Assembly: GCA_946481135.1 (NCBI GenBank)
Contig: CAMLMQ010000091.1
Coordinates: 1-11,145 of the forward strand
Direction: 5' to 3'
DNA from: an uncultured Microbacteriaceae bacterium
GTDB taxonomy: Bacteria > Actinomycetota > Actinomycetes > Actinomycetales > Microbacteriaceae
Length of the DNA stretch: 11,145 nt
The notes under the pieces were generated by a model that worked only from the letters and a program-made list of their open reading frames with translations, was not told the DNA's origin and ran no database searches. A program made the translations under genes and the position numbers. Every line of letters starts with the position of its first letter. Position 1 is the first letter of the stretch. Shown piece after piece: positions 1-6,722 of the stretch.

Positions 1-1808
1 AGCCGCAGGTAGCCGGCCTTGTTGAACGAGCCCGACTGGTGCGCCTCGTGCCCGAGGGTCTGGCGAAGGGCCGCGTGCACGAGGTGGGTCGCGGAGTGCG
101 CCTGCGCGGCCGCGTGCCGGTAGACGGGGTCGACGACCGTCGTCGCGGCGGCATCCACCGAGACCTCGCCCGAGCGCACCTGCACGGTGTGGCTGATGAG
201 GCCCTTCACGGGGCGCTGCACGTCGAGCACCTCGAGGTCGAACCCGTCGCCGACGATCGCGCCCTGGTCGGCCGCCTGGCCACCGGACTCGGCGTAGAGC
301 GACGACTCGGCGAGGATCACCTCGGCCACCTGCCCCGCCGTCGCCGACCGCACGGGCTGACCGTCGACGAGGATGCCGAGCACCGTCGTCTCGGTCTGCA
401 ATGCGTCGTAGCCGGTGAACACCGTCTCGCCCTGCGCGCGGAAGTCGGAGTAGACGCCGACATCCGCGATCGCGCCCTTCTTCGCCTTCGCGTCGGCCTT
501 CGCGCGGGTGCGCTGCTCGGTCATGAGGCGGTCGAACGCGTCACGGTCGACAGTGAGCCCCGCCTCCTCGGCGATCTCGAGCGTGAGGTCGACCGGGAAT
601 CCGAAGGTGTCGTGCAGCAGGAAGGTCGTGTCTCCCGGCAGCGTCGTCGAACCCGACTTCTTCGCGTCGGCGACCGCGACGTCGAGGATCGTCGTGCCGC
701 TCGCGAGCGTCGAGAGGAACGTCTCCTCCTCGCCGAGCGCGAGCCGCGACGTGCGCTCCCAGTTCTCCTCGACCTCGGGGTAGGCGTCGCGCATCGCCCG
801 GCGGGAGGCGTCGAAGAGCTCCGCGAACGACGGCGCGTCGACGCCGAGCAGACGCATCGAGCGGATCGCGCGACGCAGCAGGCGGCGCAGAATGTAGCCG
901 CGCCCCTCGTTGCCCGGCGCGACGCCGTCGGTCATGAGCATGAGCCCCGAGCGCACATGGTCGGCGATCACGCGGAAGCGCACGTCGTCGCCGTGGTCGG
1001 CGCCGTAGCGCTTGCCCGACAGGTCGACCGCGGCATCCAGCACGGGACGCACCTGGTCGATCTCGTACATGTTGTCGACGCCCTGCTTGATGAAGGCGAC
1101 GCGCTCCATGCCCATGCCGGTGTCGATGTTCTTCTTCGGCAGCTCGCCGACGATGTCGAAGTCGACCTTGCTGCGCACGTTCTGGATCGCGTACTGCATG
1201 AACACGAGGTTCCAGATCTCGACATAGCGGTCGTCATCCGTCGCCGGTCCCCCGTCGGCGCCGTACGCGGGGCCGCGGTCGAAGAAGATCTCCGAGCACG
1301 GGCCCGCGGGGCCGGGCTGCCCGGTCGACCAGTAGTTGGAGTCCTTGCCGAGGTTCTGGATGCGGTCATCCGACAGTCCGGCGACCGACTTCCAGAGCTT
1401 CCGCGCCTCGTCGTCCTCCTCGTAGACGGTGACCCAGAGGTCCTTCTCGTCGAACCCGAGACCGCCGGCGCTCTCGGGCGTCGTGAGCAGCTCCCACGCG
1501 TACCCGATGGCGCCCTCCTTGAAGTAGTCGCCGAACGAGAAGTTGCCGTTCATCTGGAAGAACGTGCCGTGGCGCGGGGTCTTGCCGACCTCTTCGATGT
1601 CGTTCGTGCGGATGCACTTCTGCACGCTCGTCGCCCGCGGGTAGGGCGCGGGCACGACGCCCGTGAGGTACGGGATGAACGGCACCATGCCGGCGACGGT
1701 GAAGAGCAGGCTCGGGTCGTCGCTCACGAGCGAGGCGGAGGGGACGACGGTGTGGCCGCGCTCTCCGAAGAAGGTGAGCCAGCGGCGCTGGATGTCGGCG
1801 GTCTGCAC
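1..1808 (-). CDS. alaS: alanyl-tRNA synthetase, N-terminal 602 residues (3' end outside window)
   Basis: This enzyme attaches alanine to tRNA-Ala in the cytoplasm and edits mischarged Ser/Gly-tRNA-Ala. I translated the minus strand: it opens with MQTADIQRRWLTFFGERGHT and continues without a stop to the left edge. The class II catalytic core shows the motif-2 stretch around residues 79-97 (RHGTFFQMNGNFSFGDYFK) and motif 3, GMGMERV, at 231-237. The editing domain shows YAESGG at 505-510 and the first zinc-binding pair, HSATH, at 571-575. Family members run to roughly 880-900 residues, so about a third (the rest of the editing domain, including the later Cys/His ligands, and the C-Ala domain) lies beyond the window. 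The GTG start is chosen because family alignment begins here and an AGGGAG Shine-Dalgarno lies 4 nt upstream (1813-1818). It lies 78 bp downstream of the small membrane-protein gene with no clear promoter between them, so read-through is likely. Confidence 0.97.
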   Translation of the reverse strand, partial: MQTADIQRRWLTFFGERGHTVVPSASLVSDDPSLLFTVAGMVPFIPYLTGVVPAPYPRATSVQKCIRTNDIEEVGKTPRHGTFFQMNGNFSFGDYFKEGAIGYAWELLTTPESAGGLGFDEKDLWVTVYEEDDEARKLWKSVAGLSDDRIQNLGKDSNYWSTGQPGPAGPCSEIFFDRGPAYGADGGPATDDDRYVEIWNLVFMQYAIQNVRSKVDFDIVGELPKKNIDTGMGMERVAFIKQGVDNMYEIDQVRPVLDAAVDLSGKRYGADHGDDVRFRVIADHVRSGLMLMTDGVAPGNEGRGYILRRLLRRAIRSMRLLGVDAPSFAELFDASRRAMRDAYPEVEENWERTSRLALGEEETFLSTLASGTTILDVAVADAKKSGSTTLPGDTTFLLHDTFGFPVDLTLEIAEEAGLTVDRDAFDRLMTEQRTRAKADAKAKKGAIADVGVYSDFRAQGETVFTGYDALQTETTVLGILVDGQPVRSATAGQVAEVILAESSLYAESGGQAADQGAIVGDGFDLEVLDVQRPVKGLISHTVQVRSGEVSVDAAATTVVDPVYRHAAAQAHSATHLVHAALRQTLGHEAHQSGSFNKAGYLR

Positions 1809-1845
1809 GATGCTCCCTGGGATGTCAGGCGGGAGGGCACGGGGA

Positions 1846-1870
1846 TCCGCCGGTCCGGCGGTCCGCCGGA
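1846..1870 (-). repeat. three-part inverted repeat in the alaS leader (alternative hairpins)
   Basis: Read on the plus strand the segment is T-CCGCCGG-T-CCGGCGG-T-CCGCCGG-A. The middle 7-mer is the reverse complement of both flanking 7-mers, so it can pair left (1847-1861) or right (1854-1870) but not both. It lies between the upstream stop codon (1887) and the alaS start (1808). There is no U-tract, so it is not a classical intrinsic terminator. A regulatory role is inference only. Confidence 0.5.
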
Positions 1871-1886
1871 CCCGGGGGTGCGGCGT

Positions 1887-2126
1887 TTACTGGGCGGCGT
1901 TGCGGGCGCGCGCGGCGAGGTCGGAGACGACGCCCTGCGCCTCGGCGACCGTCTCCTTGAGCTCGGCCTCGCGGCTCTTGTAGCCCTGCACGACGGCGTC
2001 GCCGAACTCCTTCGCCTTCTGGTCGACGTCGGCGAAGAACTTGCGGCCCTCCGGGGTCTTGGAGACCTGGTGGGCGATCACGAAGCCGGCGGCGACACCG
2101 ACCCCGAGCAGCAGCAGACCCTTCAT
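1887..2126 (-). CDS. small YtxH-like membrane-anchored protein, function unknown
   Basis: This is a 79-residue protein. A short hydrophobic N-terminal segment (about residues 2-18, MKGLLLLGVGVAAGFVIAHQ) would be one membrane span. A charged helical, coiled-coil-like tail follows, with KTPEGRKFF at about 23-31 and a run of Lys/Glu/Ala to the end. The pattern of one span, a T/S-P-E-G-R-K motif and an amphipathic helix resembles YtxH/DUF948-type proteins, which often sit between rpsD and alaS in Actinobacteria. The role is unknown. The ATG start is supported by a full AGGAGG Shine-Dalgarno (2134-2139) 7 nt upstream, the best in the window. The gene follows rpsD after a strong hairpin (2153-2188) and precedes alaS by 78 bp. 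The family name is tentative; that it is a real expressed gene is well supported. Confidence 0.85.
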   Translation of the reverse strand: MKGLLLLGVGVAAGFVIAHQVSKTPEGRKFFADVDQKAKEFGDAVVQGYKSREAELKETVAEAQGVVSDLAARARNAAQ

Positions 2127-2152
2127 GGCGATTCCTCCTGGAGAGACGACGA

Positions 2153-2188
2153 CGGGGAAGTCACAGCTTAGAGCCGGTGACTTCCCCG
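2153..2188 (-). terminator. 12-bp hairpin after rpsD, probable terminator or attenuator
   Basis: The arms CGGGGAAGTCAC (2153-2164) and GTGACTTCCCCG (2177-2188) are perfect reverse complements around a 12-nt loop. The hairpin begins about 18 nt after the rpsD stop codon in the direction of transcription. A pyrimidine-rich stretch (TCGTCGTCTCTCC) follows it rather than a run of U. It probably ends or attenuates rpsD transcripts, which would set the level of read-through into the small gene and alaS. It could also stabilise the rpsD mRNA 3' end. Confidence 0.7.
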
Positions 2189-2206
2189 CGTCTGGATGCT
2201 TCTGGT

Positions 2207-2836
2207 TTAGCGGGCCGCGTAGTACTCGACGACGAGCTGAACCTCGGCGGTGACCGGAACCTCGGCACGCTTCGGACGACGCACGAGACGCGCCTGCAGC
2301 TTGTCGAGCTCGACCTCGAGGTAGCCCGGGGTCTTCGGCAGCACGTCGACGTGACCGCCGGCGGCCGCGACCTGGAACGGCTCGGTCGACTCCGAGCGCT
2401 CCTTGACGTGGATGAGCTGGCCCGGCTTCACGCGGAAGGACGGACGGTCGACGATCTTGCCGTCGACCATGATGTGGCGGTGCACGACCATCTGGCGCGC
2501 CTGCGCCGTGGTGCGGGCGAACGCCGAACGGAGCACGAGGGCGTCGAGACGCATCTCGAGCAGCTCGACGAGGTTCTCACCCGTCAGGCCCTGGGTGCGA
2601 CGGGCCTCGTTGAAGACGATGCGCAGCTGCTTCTCGCGGATGCCGTACTGCTCGCGCAGACGCTGCTTCTCGCGCAGACGGACGGCGTAGTCGCTGTCGG
2701 CCTTGCGCTTCGTGCGGCCGTGCTCACCCGGAGCGTAGGGACGCTTCTCGAGGTACTTGGCGGCCTTCGGCGTCAGCGGGATGCCGAGCGCACGGGAGAG
2801 ACGGACCTTGCGGCGGTCCTGGGACTTGGTGACCAT
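2207..2836 (-). CDS. rpsD: 30S ribosomal protein S4 (cysteine-free form)
   Basis: S4 is a primary 16S rRNA-binding protein that nucleates assembly of the 30S body; in other bacteria it also acts as a translational repressor. The 209-residue product starts MVTKSQDRRKVRLSRALGIP. It has the conserved RPYAPGEHG (32-40) and DYAVRLREKQRLREQYGIREKQ (49-70) regions, then the S4 RNA-binding domain at about residues 94-155 (RLDALVLRSAFARTTAQARQ onward), and ends in VEYYAAR. There is no cysteine at all, so this is the zinc-independent form, lacking the N-terminal Cys4 knuckle of the zinc-binding version. I chose the ATG at 2836 over a longer frame starting at 2878. Family alignment begins at MVTKSQ, and a GGAAGG Shine-Dalgarno (2844-2849) lies 7 nt upstream. 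It has its own promoter candidate and a structured leader, and a strong hairpin follows. Confidence 0.97.
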   Translation of the reverse strand: MVTKSQDRRKVRLSRALGIPLTPKAAKYLEKRPYAPGEHGRTKRKADSDYAVRLREKQRLREQYGIREKQLRIVFNEARRTQGLTGENLVELLEMRLDALVLRSAFARTTAQARQMVVHRHIMVDGKIVDRPSFRVKPGQLIHVKERSESTEPFQVAAAGGHVDVLPKTPGYLEVELDKLQARLVRRPKRAEVPVTAEVQLVVEYYAAR

Positions 2837-2965
2837 GACGGTGCCTTCCAACACGTGGCCGCGTCGTTCGCGGCTCACAGACGTACGTCTCCCCCTCCAT
2901 CCGGTTCGGAGGCACGTCGACGCCGCCGGGATGTCACGAGGGGGATGTGTCGGTCGATGACCAAC
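2837..2965 (-). promoter_or_regulatory. structured 5' leader of rpsD, candidate autoregulatory element
   Basis: About 130 nt separate the candidate rpsD promoter from the start codon. In transcription order the leader holds three structures. The first is a CCTCC/GGAGG hairpin (2894-2898 with 2908-2912, 9-nt loop). The second is a perfect 12-bp palindrome AGACGTACGTCT (2879-2890). The third is a GCCGCG/CGCGGC hairpin with a 5-nt loop (2858-2874), ending 8 nt before the Shine-Dalgarno. S4 represses its own mRNA through leader structures in other phyla (established knowledge). That this leader does the same is inference. Confidence 0.4.
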
Positions 2966-2971
2966 CGAGAC

Positions 2972-3000
2972 AGACTACCAGAGCGCCCGTCTCGTCTCGA
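2972..3000 (-). promoter_or_regulatory. candidate promoter for rpsD
   Basis: On the minus strand, a TAGTCT hexamer (2972-2977) fits the actinobacterial -10 pattern TAnnnT. A weak -35 candidate, TCGAGA (2995-3000), lies 17 nt upstream. The position, about 135 bp before the rpsD start and inside a locally less GC-rich patch, fits a separate ribosomal-protein promoter. The -35 match is poor, so the -10 element is the better supported part. Confidence 0.35.
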
Positions 3001-3070
3001 CGTCGCCCGTTCAGCACCCGTGTGCGGGATCGCCGGGCGTGTCGAAGGCGTGTCGGGCCGACCCGGTGCT

Positions 3071-3089
3071 GCGCGGACTCGAGCCGCGC
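3071..3089 (-). terminator. hairpin behind rarA, possible terminator
   Basis: The arms GCGCGG (3071-3076) and CCGCGC (3084-3089) enclose a 7-nt loop, 21 nt after the rarA stop codon. A second small stem, CGGG/CCCG (3054-3065), follows downstream. There is no U-tract, so termination is plausible but not shown. Confidence 0.35.
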
Positions 3090-3110
3090 GAATCGCTCCG
3101 ACTCAGCCGG

Positions 3111-4439
3111 CTACTCGCCGCGGAGGATGGCGCGGATCTTCTCCAGGCGGGCCGCGACATCCCGCTCGTAGCCGAAGCCGCTCGGCTCGTAGTACCGCGT
3201 GCCGGCGAGCTCATCGGGGAGGTAGTTCTGCTCCGCCACCCCGAACTCGGCGTCGTGGGAGTACTGGTAGCCCTTCCCATGTCCGAGCCGCTTCGCGCCG
3301 GGGTAGTGCGCGTCGCGCAGGTGCAGCGGGATGCGGCCGATGCGTCCGGCGCGCACGTCGGCGATCGCGGCATCCAGGGCCTTGTACGACGCGTTCGACT
3401 TGGGCGCCGTCGCGAGGTAGACGACCGCTTCGGCGAGCAGGATGCGGCCCTCGGGCATCCCGATGAGCGCGACCCCTTCGGCGGCGGCGACGGCGAGCGG
3501 CAGCGCCTGCGGGTCGGCCATGCCGACGTCCTCCGCCGCGAGGATCATGACGCGACGGGCGATGAACCGCGGGTCCTCCCCCGCCTCGATCATGCGGGCG
3601 AGGTAGTGCAGCGACGCGTCGACGTCCGACCCGCGCACGCTCTTGATGAACGCCGAGATGACGTCGTAGTGCTCGTCGCCCTGCCGGTCGTACCGCAGCA
3701 ACGCGCGGTCGACGGTACGGGCGACGAGCTCCGCGTCGATCGCGGGCTTCTTCGTCCCCGTGGCCTCCGCCGTCGCCGCCGTCGCCGCGGCTTCGAGCGC
3801 CGTGAGGGCGCGCCGCGCGTCGCCGGACGCGAGGCGCACGATCGCGGCGCGCGCGTCATCCGTCAGGCTCACCGCGTCGGCGAGCCCCCGCGGGTCGGCG
3901 ACGGCACGGTCGAGCAGAAGGGCGAGGTCGTCGTCGCCGAGCGGCTGCAGCGTCAGCAGGAGCGAGCGCGAGAGCAGCGGAGCCACGACGGAGAACGACG
4001 GGTTCTCGGTCGTCGCCGCGACGAGGATGACCCAGCCGTTCTCGACACCGGGGAGGAGCGCATCCTGCTGCGCCTTGTTGAAGCGGTGGATCTCGTCGAG
4101 GAACAGCACCGTCGAGACGCCGTAGAGGTCGCGATCGGCCCGCGCCTTCTCCATGACCTCGCGCACGTCCTTCACCCCCGCCGTCACCGCCGAGAGCTCG
4201 ACGAAGCGCCGACCCGACGAGTGCGCGATCGCCTGCGCGAGCGTCGTCTTGCCCGTGCCCGGCGGCCCCCAGAGGATGAGCGACACCGCCCCCGACTCTC
4301 CCGTCGTGTCGTTCGCGAGGTTGACGAGCGGCGAACCGGGCTTCAGCAGGTGCCCCTGGCCGGTGACCTCGTCGAGCGAGCGCGGTCGCATCCGCACCGC
4401 GAGAGGCGTCGCGCCCGCATGCAGTCCGGTCGCGTTCAC
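3111..4439 (-). CDS. rarA: replication-associated recombination protein A (RarA/MgsA AAA+ ATPase)
   Basis: RarA is an AAA+ ATPase related to clamp-loader and RuvB-type motors. It acts at stalled replication forks and single-strand gaps in the cytoplasm. The 442-residue product has a short N-terminus ending in [20 protein letters not shown] (11-30). Walker A is GPPGTGKTT (58-66), Walker B ends in LDEIH (114-118), and sensor 1 is in ATTENPSF (142-149). The arginine finger is in LLSRS (155-159), and sensor 2 is in SGDARRAL (about 205-212). The C-terminal part carries the family's conserved DPRFIARR and AAEDVG segments and a YQYSHD stretch. The length is normal for the family. The start is GTG at 4439. 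The ATG two bases upstream is in another frame and is followed at once by a stop. No Shine-Dalgarno is visible; a -10-like TACGAT lies 6 nt upstream, suggesting a leaderless message. It is divergent from the cyclophilin gene. Confidence 0.96.
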   Translation of the reverse strand: MNATGLHAGATPLAVRMRPRSLDEVTGQGHLLKPGSPLVNLANDTTGESGAVSLILWGPPGTGKTTLAQAIAHSSGRRFVELSAVTAGVKDVREVMEKARADRDLYGVSTVLFLDEIHRFNKAQQDALLPGVENGWVILVAATTENPSFSVVAPLLSRSLLLTLQPLGDDDLALLLDRAVADPRGLADAVSLTDDARAAIVRLASGDARRALTALEAAATAATAEATGTKKPAIDAELVARTVDRALLRYDRQGDEHYDVISAFIKSVRGSDVDASLHYLARMIEAGEDPRFIARRVMILAAEDVGMADPQALPLAVAAAEGVALIGMPEGRILLAEAVVYLATAPKSNASYKALDAAIADVRAGRIGRIPLHLRDAHYPGAKRLGHGKGYQYSHDAEFGVAEQNYLPDELAGTRYYEPSGFGYERDVAARLEKIRAILRGE

Positions 4440-4445
4440 ATCGGC

Positions 4446-4451
4446 ATCGTA
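4446..4451 (-). promoter_or_regulatory. candidate -10 element for a leaderless rarA transcript
   Basis: On the minus strand the order is TACGAT, six bases (GCCGAT), then the GTG start of rarA. TAnnnT followed by 6-7 nt and the start codon is the usual layout of leaderless actinobacterial mRNAs. No Shine-Dalgarno lies in front of rarA, and no good -35 is seen at 17-18 nt. Confidence 0.45.
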
Positions 4452-4460
4452 GTTCGCGCG

Positions 4461-4490
4461 TCCGACCGCATGCGGGGCGCCCAGTAGAGT
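4461..4490 (+). promoter_or_regulatory. candidate promoter for the cyclophilin gene
   Basis: A TAGAGT hexamer (4485-4490) fits the -10 pattern TAnnnT. TCCGAC (4461-4466) is a loose -35 match with an 18-nt spacer. It lies in the 80-bp divergent gap between rarA and the cyclophilin gene and would give a short leader carrying the GGAAGGG Shine-Dalgarno. Confidence 0.4.
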
Positions 4491-4519
4491 TCACTGCGGC
4501 AACGGAAGGGCGACGACAC

Positions 4520-5296
4520 GTGGCACAGGGCAAGCAGCAGCGCGGATCTCGGGAGGCGGCCGAGCGCCTCAAGCGGTATGAGGCACGGCAGCAGTTGCAC
4601 GCCCGGCAGAAGTCGCGACGCGTGCGCGACAACATCGTCGCCGTGGTCGGCGTCGTCGCCGTCGCCGGACTCGCGACGTTCGCGCAGATCTCGTTCTTCG
4701 AGTGGGGCCCCGGAGCCCCGACGCCCGAACCGACGACGACCGAGACGCCCGCCGCGGGTGAGAACGTCGGCGCGCCGACGCCCGACCTCGCGGAGAACCG
4801 CCTGTGGAACGGGGAGATCACCTTCAACGACACGGTCGTCGGCATCACCCTCGACGGCACGGTCGCGCCGCAGGCCGTCGCCGGCTTCGTGCAGGATCTC
4901 GACCAGGGCTACTACCCCGGCAAGGTGTGCCACCGCCTCGCCGCCGACCTCTCCTTCCTGCAGTGCGGGTCGATCGACGGCGCCGGCGGCCCCGACCCGG
5001 CCTTCTCGTACGGCCCGATCGAGAACGCCCCCGCCGACGACGTCTATCCGGCGGGATCGATCGCGATGGCGCGCGGCGCCGACCCGTACAGCAACGGGCA
5101 CCAGTTCTTCATCGTGCTCACCGAGACGACGCTCGACGGCTCGACCGGTGGCTACTCGATCGTCGGCACCGTGACCTCGGGCCTGGACGCCCTCGCCGCG
5201 CTCGTCGCCGGCGGGGTCGACCCCGCGACGGCGGGAGCCGACGGCAGCGGGCTGCCCGTTCAGCCGGTCACGATCACCGCCTTCACCCTGCAGTAG
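4520..5296 (+). CDS. membrane-anchored cyclophilin-type peptidyl-prolyl cis-trans isomerase
   Basis: This 258-residue protein should catalyse cis-trans isomerisation of X-Pro bonds in exported proteins. Residues 1-37 are strongly basic and polar, rich in Gln/Arg/Lys, and probably cytoplasmic. A single membrane segment spans about 38-60 (NIVAVVGVVAVAGLATFAQI). A Pro/Thr linker at 63-90 leads to a cyclophilin domain at about 95-258. The domain keeps the family's HRL (138-140), the Gln of LQCG (147-150) that matches the catalytic FxxQGG region, and the NGHQFFIVL strand (192-200). It ends with the usual VTITAFTL strand. Cys137 and Cys149 could form a disulfide outside the membrane. The GTG start is supported by GGAAGGG (4504-4510), 9 nt upstream. 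It is divergent from rarA and followed by a 10-bp hairpin. The domain call is secure; the outward topology is inferred. Confidence 0.92.
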   Translation: MAQGKQQRGSREAAERLKRYEARQQLHARQKSRRVRDNIVAVVGVVAVAGLATFAQISFFEWGPGAPTPEPTTTETPAAGENVGAPTPDLAENRLWNGEITFNDTVVGITLDGTVAPQAVAGFVQDLDQGYYPGKVCHRLAADLSFLQCGSIDGAGGPDPAFSYGPIENAPADDVYPAGSIAMARGADPYSNGHQFFIVLTETTLDGSTGGYSIVGTVTSGLDALAALVAGGVDPATAGADGSGLPVQPVTITAFTLQ

Positions 5297-5304
5297 ACGA
5301 CGCT

Positions 5305-5328
5305 TCCGCACCGGGTGACCGGTGCGGA
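5305..5328 (+). terminator. 10-bp hairpin with GTGA tetraloop after the cyclophilin gene
   Basis: TCCGCACCGG (5305-5314) and CCGGTGCGGA (5319-5328) pair perfectly around the GNRA-type loop GTGA, 8 nt after the stop codon. There is no U-tract. It probably terminates or protects the cyclophilin mRNA 3' end. It overlaps the -35 region of the candidate promoter for the next gene. Confidence 0.65.
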
Positions 5329-5343
5329 GCCGTGCAATAGGCT
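5315..5343 (+). promoter_or_regulatory. candidate promoter for the DUF349 gene, embedded in the hairpin
   Basis: GTGACC (5315-5320) resembles a -35 element and TAGGCT (5338-5343) a -10 element, with the ideal 17-nt spacer. The -35 coincides with the loop and first bases of the right arm of the hairpin at 5305-5328. The leader to the GTG start would be about 60 nt. Confidence 0.45.
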
Positions 5344-5411
5344 GAGGAACCAGTCCGGACGAGGCACCGGCACGCCCGCACCCGCACGGGCGACGACAGC
5401 GAGGAAATCCA

Positions 5412-6635
5412 GTGGCGAACGAACAGGCCTGGGGCCGCGTCGGCGACGACGGCACCGTCTACGTCCGCGAAGGCGACGGCGAGCGCGCCGTCGGCTCTTA
5501 CCCCGACGCGACGCCCGAGGAGGCCCTCGCCTACTTCGAGCGCAAGTTCACCGAACTACAGGGGCAGGTCTCCCTGCTCGAGCAGCGTGTGCGCGGCGGC
5601 GCCCCGGCTGCGGACGTCGCGAAGGCGGCCGCCGCGCTCACCGAGGCCGTCGCGGGCGCCAACGCCGTGGGCGACCTCGCGTCGCTGCGCGAACGGCTCG
5701 AGAAGCTCTCCGGCAGCGTCGGCGAGCTGACCGAGAAGCAGTCGGCCGAGGCCCGCGCCGCCGTGGATGCCGCGGTCGCCGAACGGGAGGCCCTCGTCGC
5801 CGAGGTGGAGGCCCTCGCCGGTCACGACCCCGCGAAGGCCCAGTGGAAGCAGGTCTCGGCGAAGCTCGACGAGCTGTTCCAGCGCTGGCAGACCGCGCAG
5901 AAGGACGGCCCGCGCCTGCCGAAGAGCGTCAGCGACGATCTCTGGAAGCGGTTCCGCGCGGCCCGCACGACGCTCGAGACCCAGCGCAAGGCGTTCTTCG
6001 CCGAACTCGACAGCACCCACAAGGAGGCGCGCGGCCGCAAGCAGCTGCTCGTCGAGCGCGCCGAGGCGCTCGCCCCGAAGGGTGCGGCGGCGATTCCCGA
6101 CTACCGCCGTCTGCTCGACGACTGGAAGGCGGCGGGACGCGCCGGCAAGAAGGTCGACGACGCGCTCTGGGCACGCTTCAAGGCCGCCGGGGACGCCCTC
6201 TACGCCGCGAAGGCCGAGGTCGACGCCCGCGAGAACGAGGAGTTCGCCGGCAACCTCGAGCAGAAGCTCGCGCTCCTGGAGGAGGCCGAGAAGCTGCTCA
6301 CCGAGACCGACCGCGACGTCGCCAAACCCGCTCTGCTCGGCATCCAGCGCCGGTGGGATGCCATCGGCAAGGTGCCGCGCGACTCCCTCCGCAGCGTCGA
6401 GGACCGTATGCGCAAGGTCGAGGCCGCGGTGAAGAAGCTCGACGACGATCACTGGAACCGCACCGACCCCGAGAAGGCGGCGCGTTCCAGCGGGCTCGCG
6501 GCGCAGCTCTCGGGTGCGATCGAGAAGCTCGAACGCGAGCTCGAGGCCGCGAAGGCGGCGGGCGACGCGCGCAAGATCAAGGATGCCGAAGAGGCTCTCG
6601 CGGCACGCCGCGTCTGGCTCGACGCGCTCGGCTGA
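5412..6635 (+). CDS. DUF349-repeat coiled-coil protein
   Basis: This is a 407-residue, highly charged, mostly helical soluble protein with no signal peptide or membrane segment. A short N-terminal domain (about 1-45, WGRVGDDGTVYVRE) is followed by coiled coil. Three DUF349-type repeats, marked by paired Trp/Phe and basic residues, come next. Repeat 1 is at about 143-200 (QWKQVSAKLDELFQRWQ ... DDLWKRFRAAR). Repeat 2 is at about 228-270 (DYRRLLDDWKAAG ... ALWARFKAAGDAL). Repeat 3 is at about 308-350 (LGIQRRWDAIGKVPRDSLRSVEDR ... DDHWNR). A Glu/Lys-rich helix closes the protein. DUF349 genes commonly neighbour relA and a cyclophilin gene in Actinobacteria, as here. The biochemical function is not established, and I do not assign one. 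The GTG start is supported by GAGGAA (5401-5406), 5 nt upstream, and by the WGRVGDDGTVYVR opening. Confidence 0.92.
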   Translation: MANEQAWGRVGDDGTVYVREGDGERAVGSYPDATPEEALAYFERKFTELQGQVSLLEQRVRGGAPAADVAKAAAALTEAVAGANAVGDLASLRERLEKLSGSVGELTEKQSAEARAAVDAAVAEREALVAEVEALAGHDPAKAQWKQVSAKLDELFQRWQTAQKDGPRLPKSVSDDLWKRFRAARTTLETQRKAFFAELDSTHKEARGRKQLLVERAEALAPKGAAAIPDYRRLLDDWKAAGRAGKKVDDALWARFKAAGDALYAAKAEVDARENEEFAGNLEQKLALLEEAEKLLTETDRDVAKPALLGIQRRWDAIGKVPRDSLRSVEDRMRKVEAAVKKLDDDHWNRTDPEKAARSSGLAAQLSGAIEKLERELEAAKAAGDARKIKDAEEALAARRVWLDALG

Positions 6636-6680
6636 GCCCCGCACGACCGATCGGCGCGTTCTCCACAGGCCCCGCCCTCC

Positions 6681-6696
6681 ACCGATCGCCATCGGT
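6681..6696 (+). terminator. small hairpin between the DUF349 gene and the AbiEi-like gene
   Basis: ACCGAT (6681-6686) and ATCGGT (6691-6696) form a 6-bp stem with a CGCC loop, 45 nt after the DUF349 stop codon. The sequence motif CCGATCGG also occurs just upstream (6647-6654). The stem is short and has no U-tract, so it is a weak terminator candidate. Confidence 0.25.
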
Positions 6697-6722
6697 CGGC
6701 ATCGGCGTGCGGCGGCTCCCGT

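Noticed and set aside
1846..1870. Reading the alaS-leader repeat as a T-box or other tRNA-sensing riboswitch
   Set aside because: The leader is only 78 nt and shows no T-box bulge sequence or specifier loop. A simple pair of alternative hairpins is all that can be supported.
39..2171. A 710-codon open frame on the plus strand, antisense to alaS and the small membrane gene
   Set aside because: High GC removes stop codons from the antisense frame. The translation is low-complexity Arg/Val/Leu/Asp, no ribosome-binding site supports it, and alaS explains the DNA completely.
2837..2878. A longer rpsD starting at 2878 with 14 extra residues
   Set aside because: The added residues do not match S4 N-termini, and the good Shine-Dalgarno lies directly before the ATG at 2836.
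4439..4441. An ATG two bases upstream of the rarA GTG as an alternative start
   Set aside because: Its frame reads ATG TGA, so it stops at once. The GTG at 4439 opens the conserved RarA frame.
3039..4487. A 482-codon plus-strand open frame opposite rarA
   Set aside because: It is a compositional shadow of rarA, with Arg-rich low-complexity sequence and no start signal.
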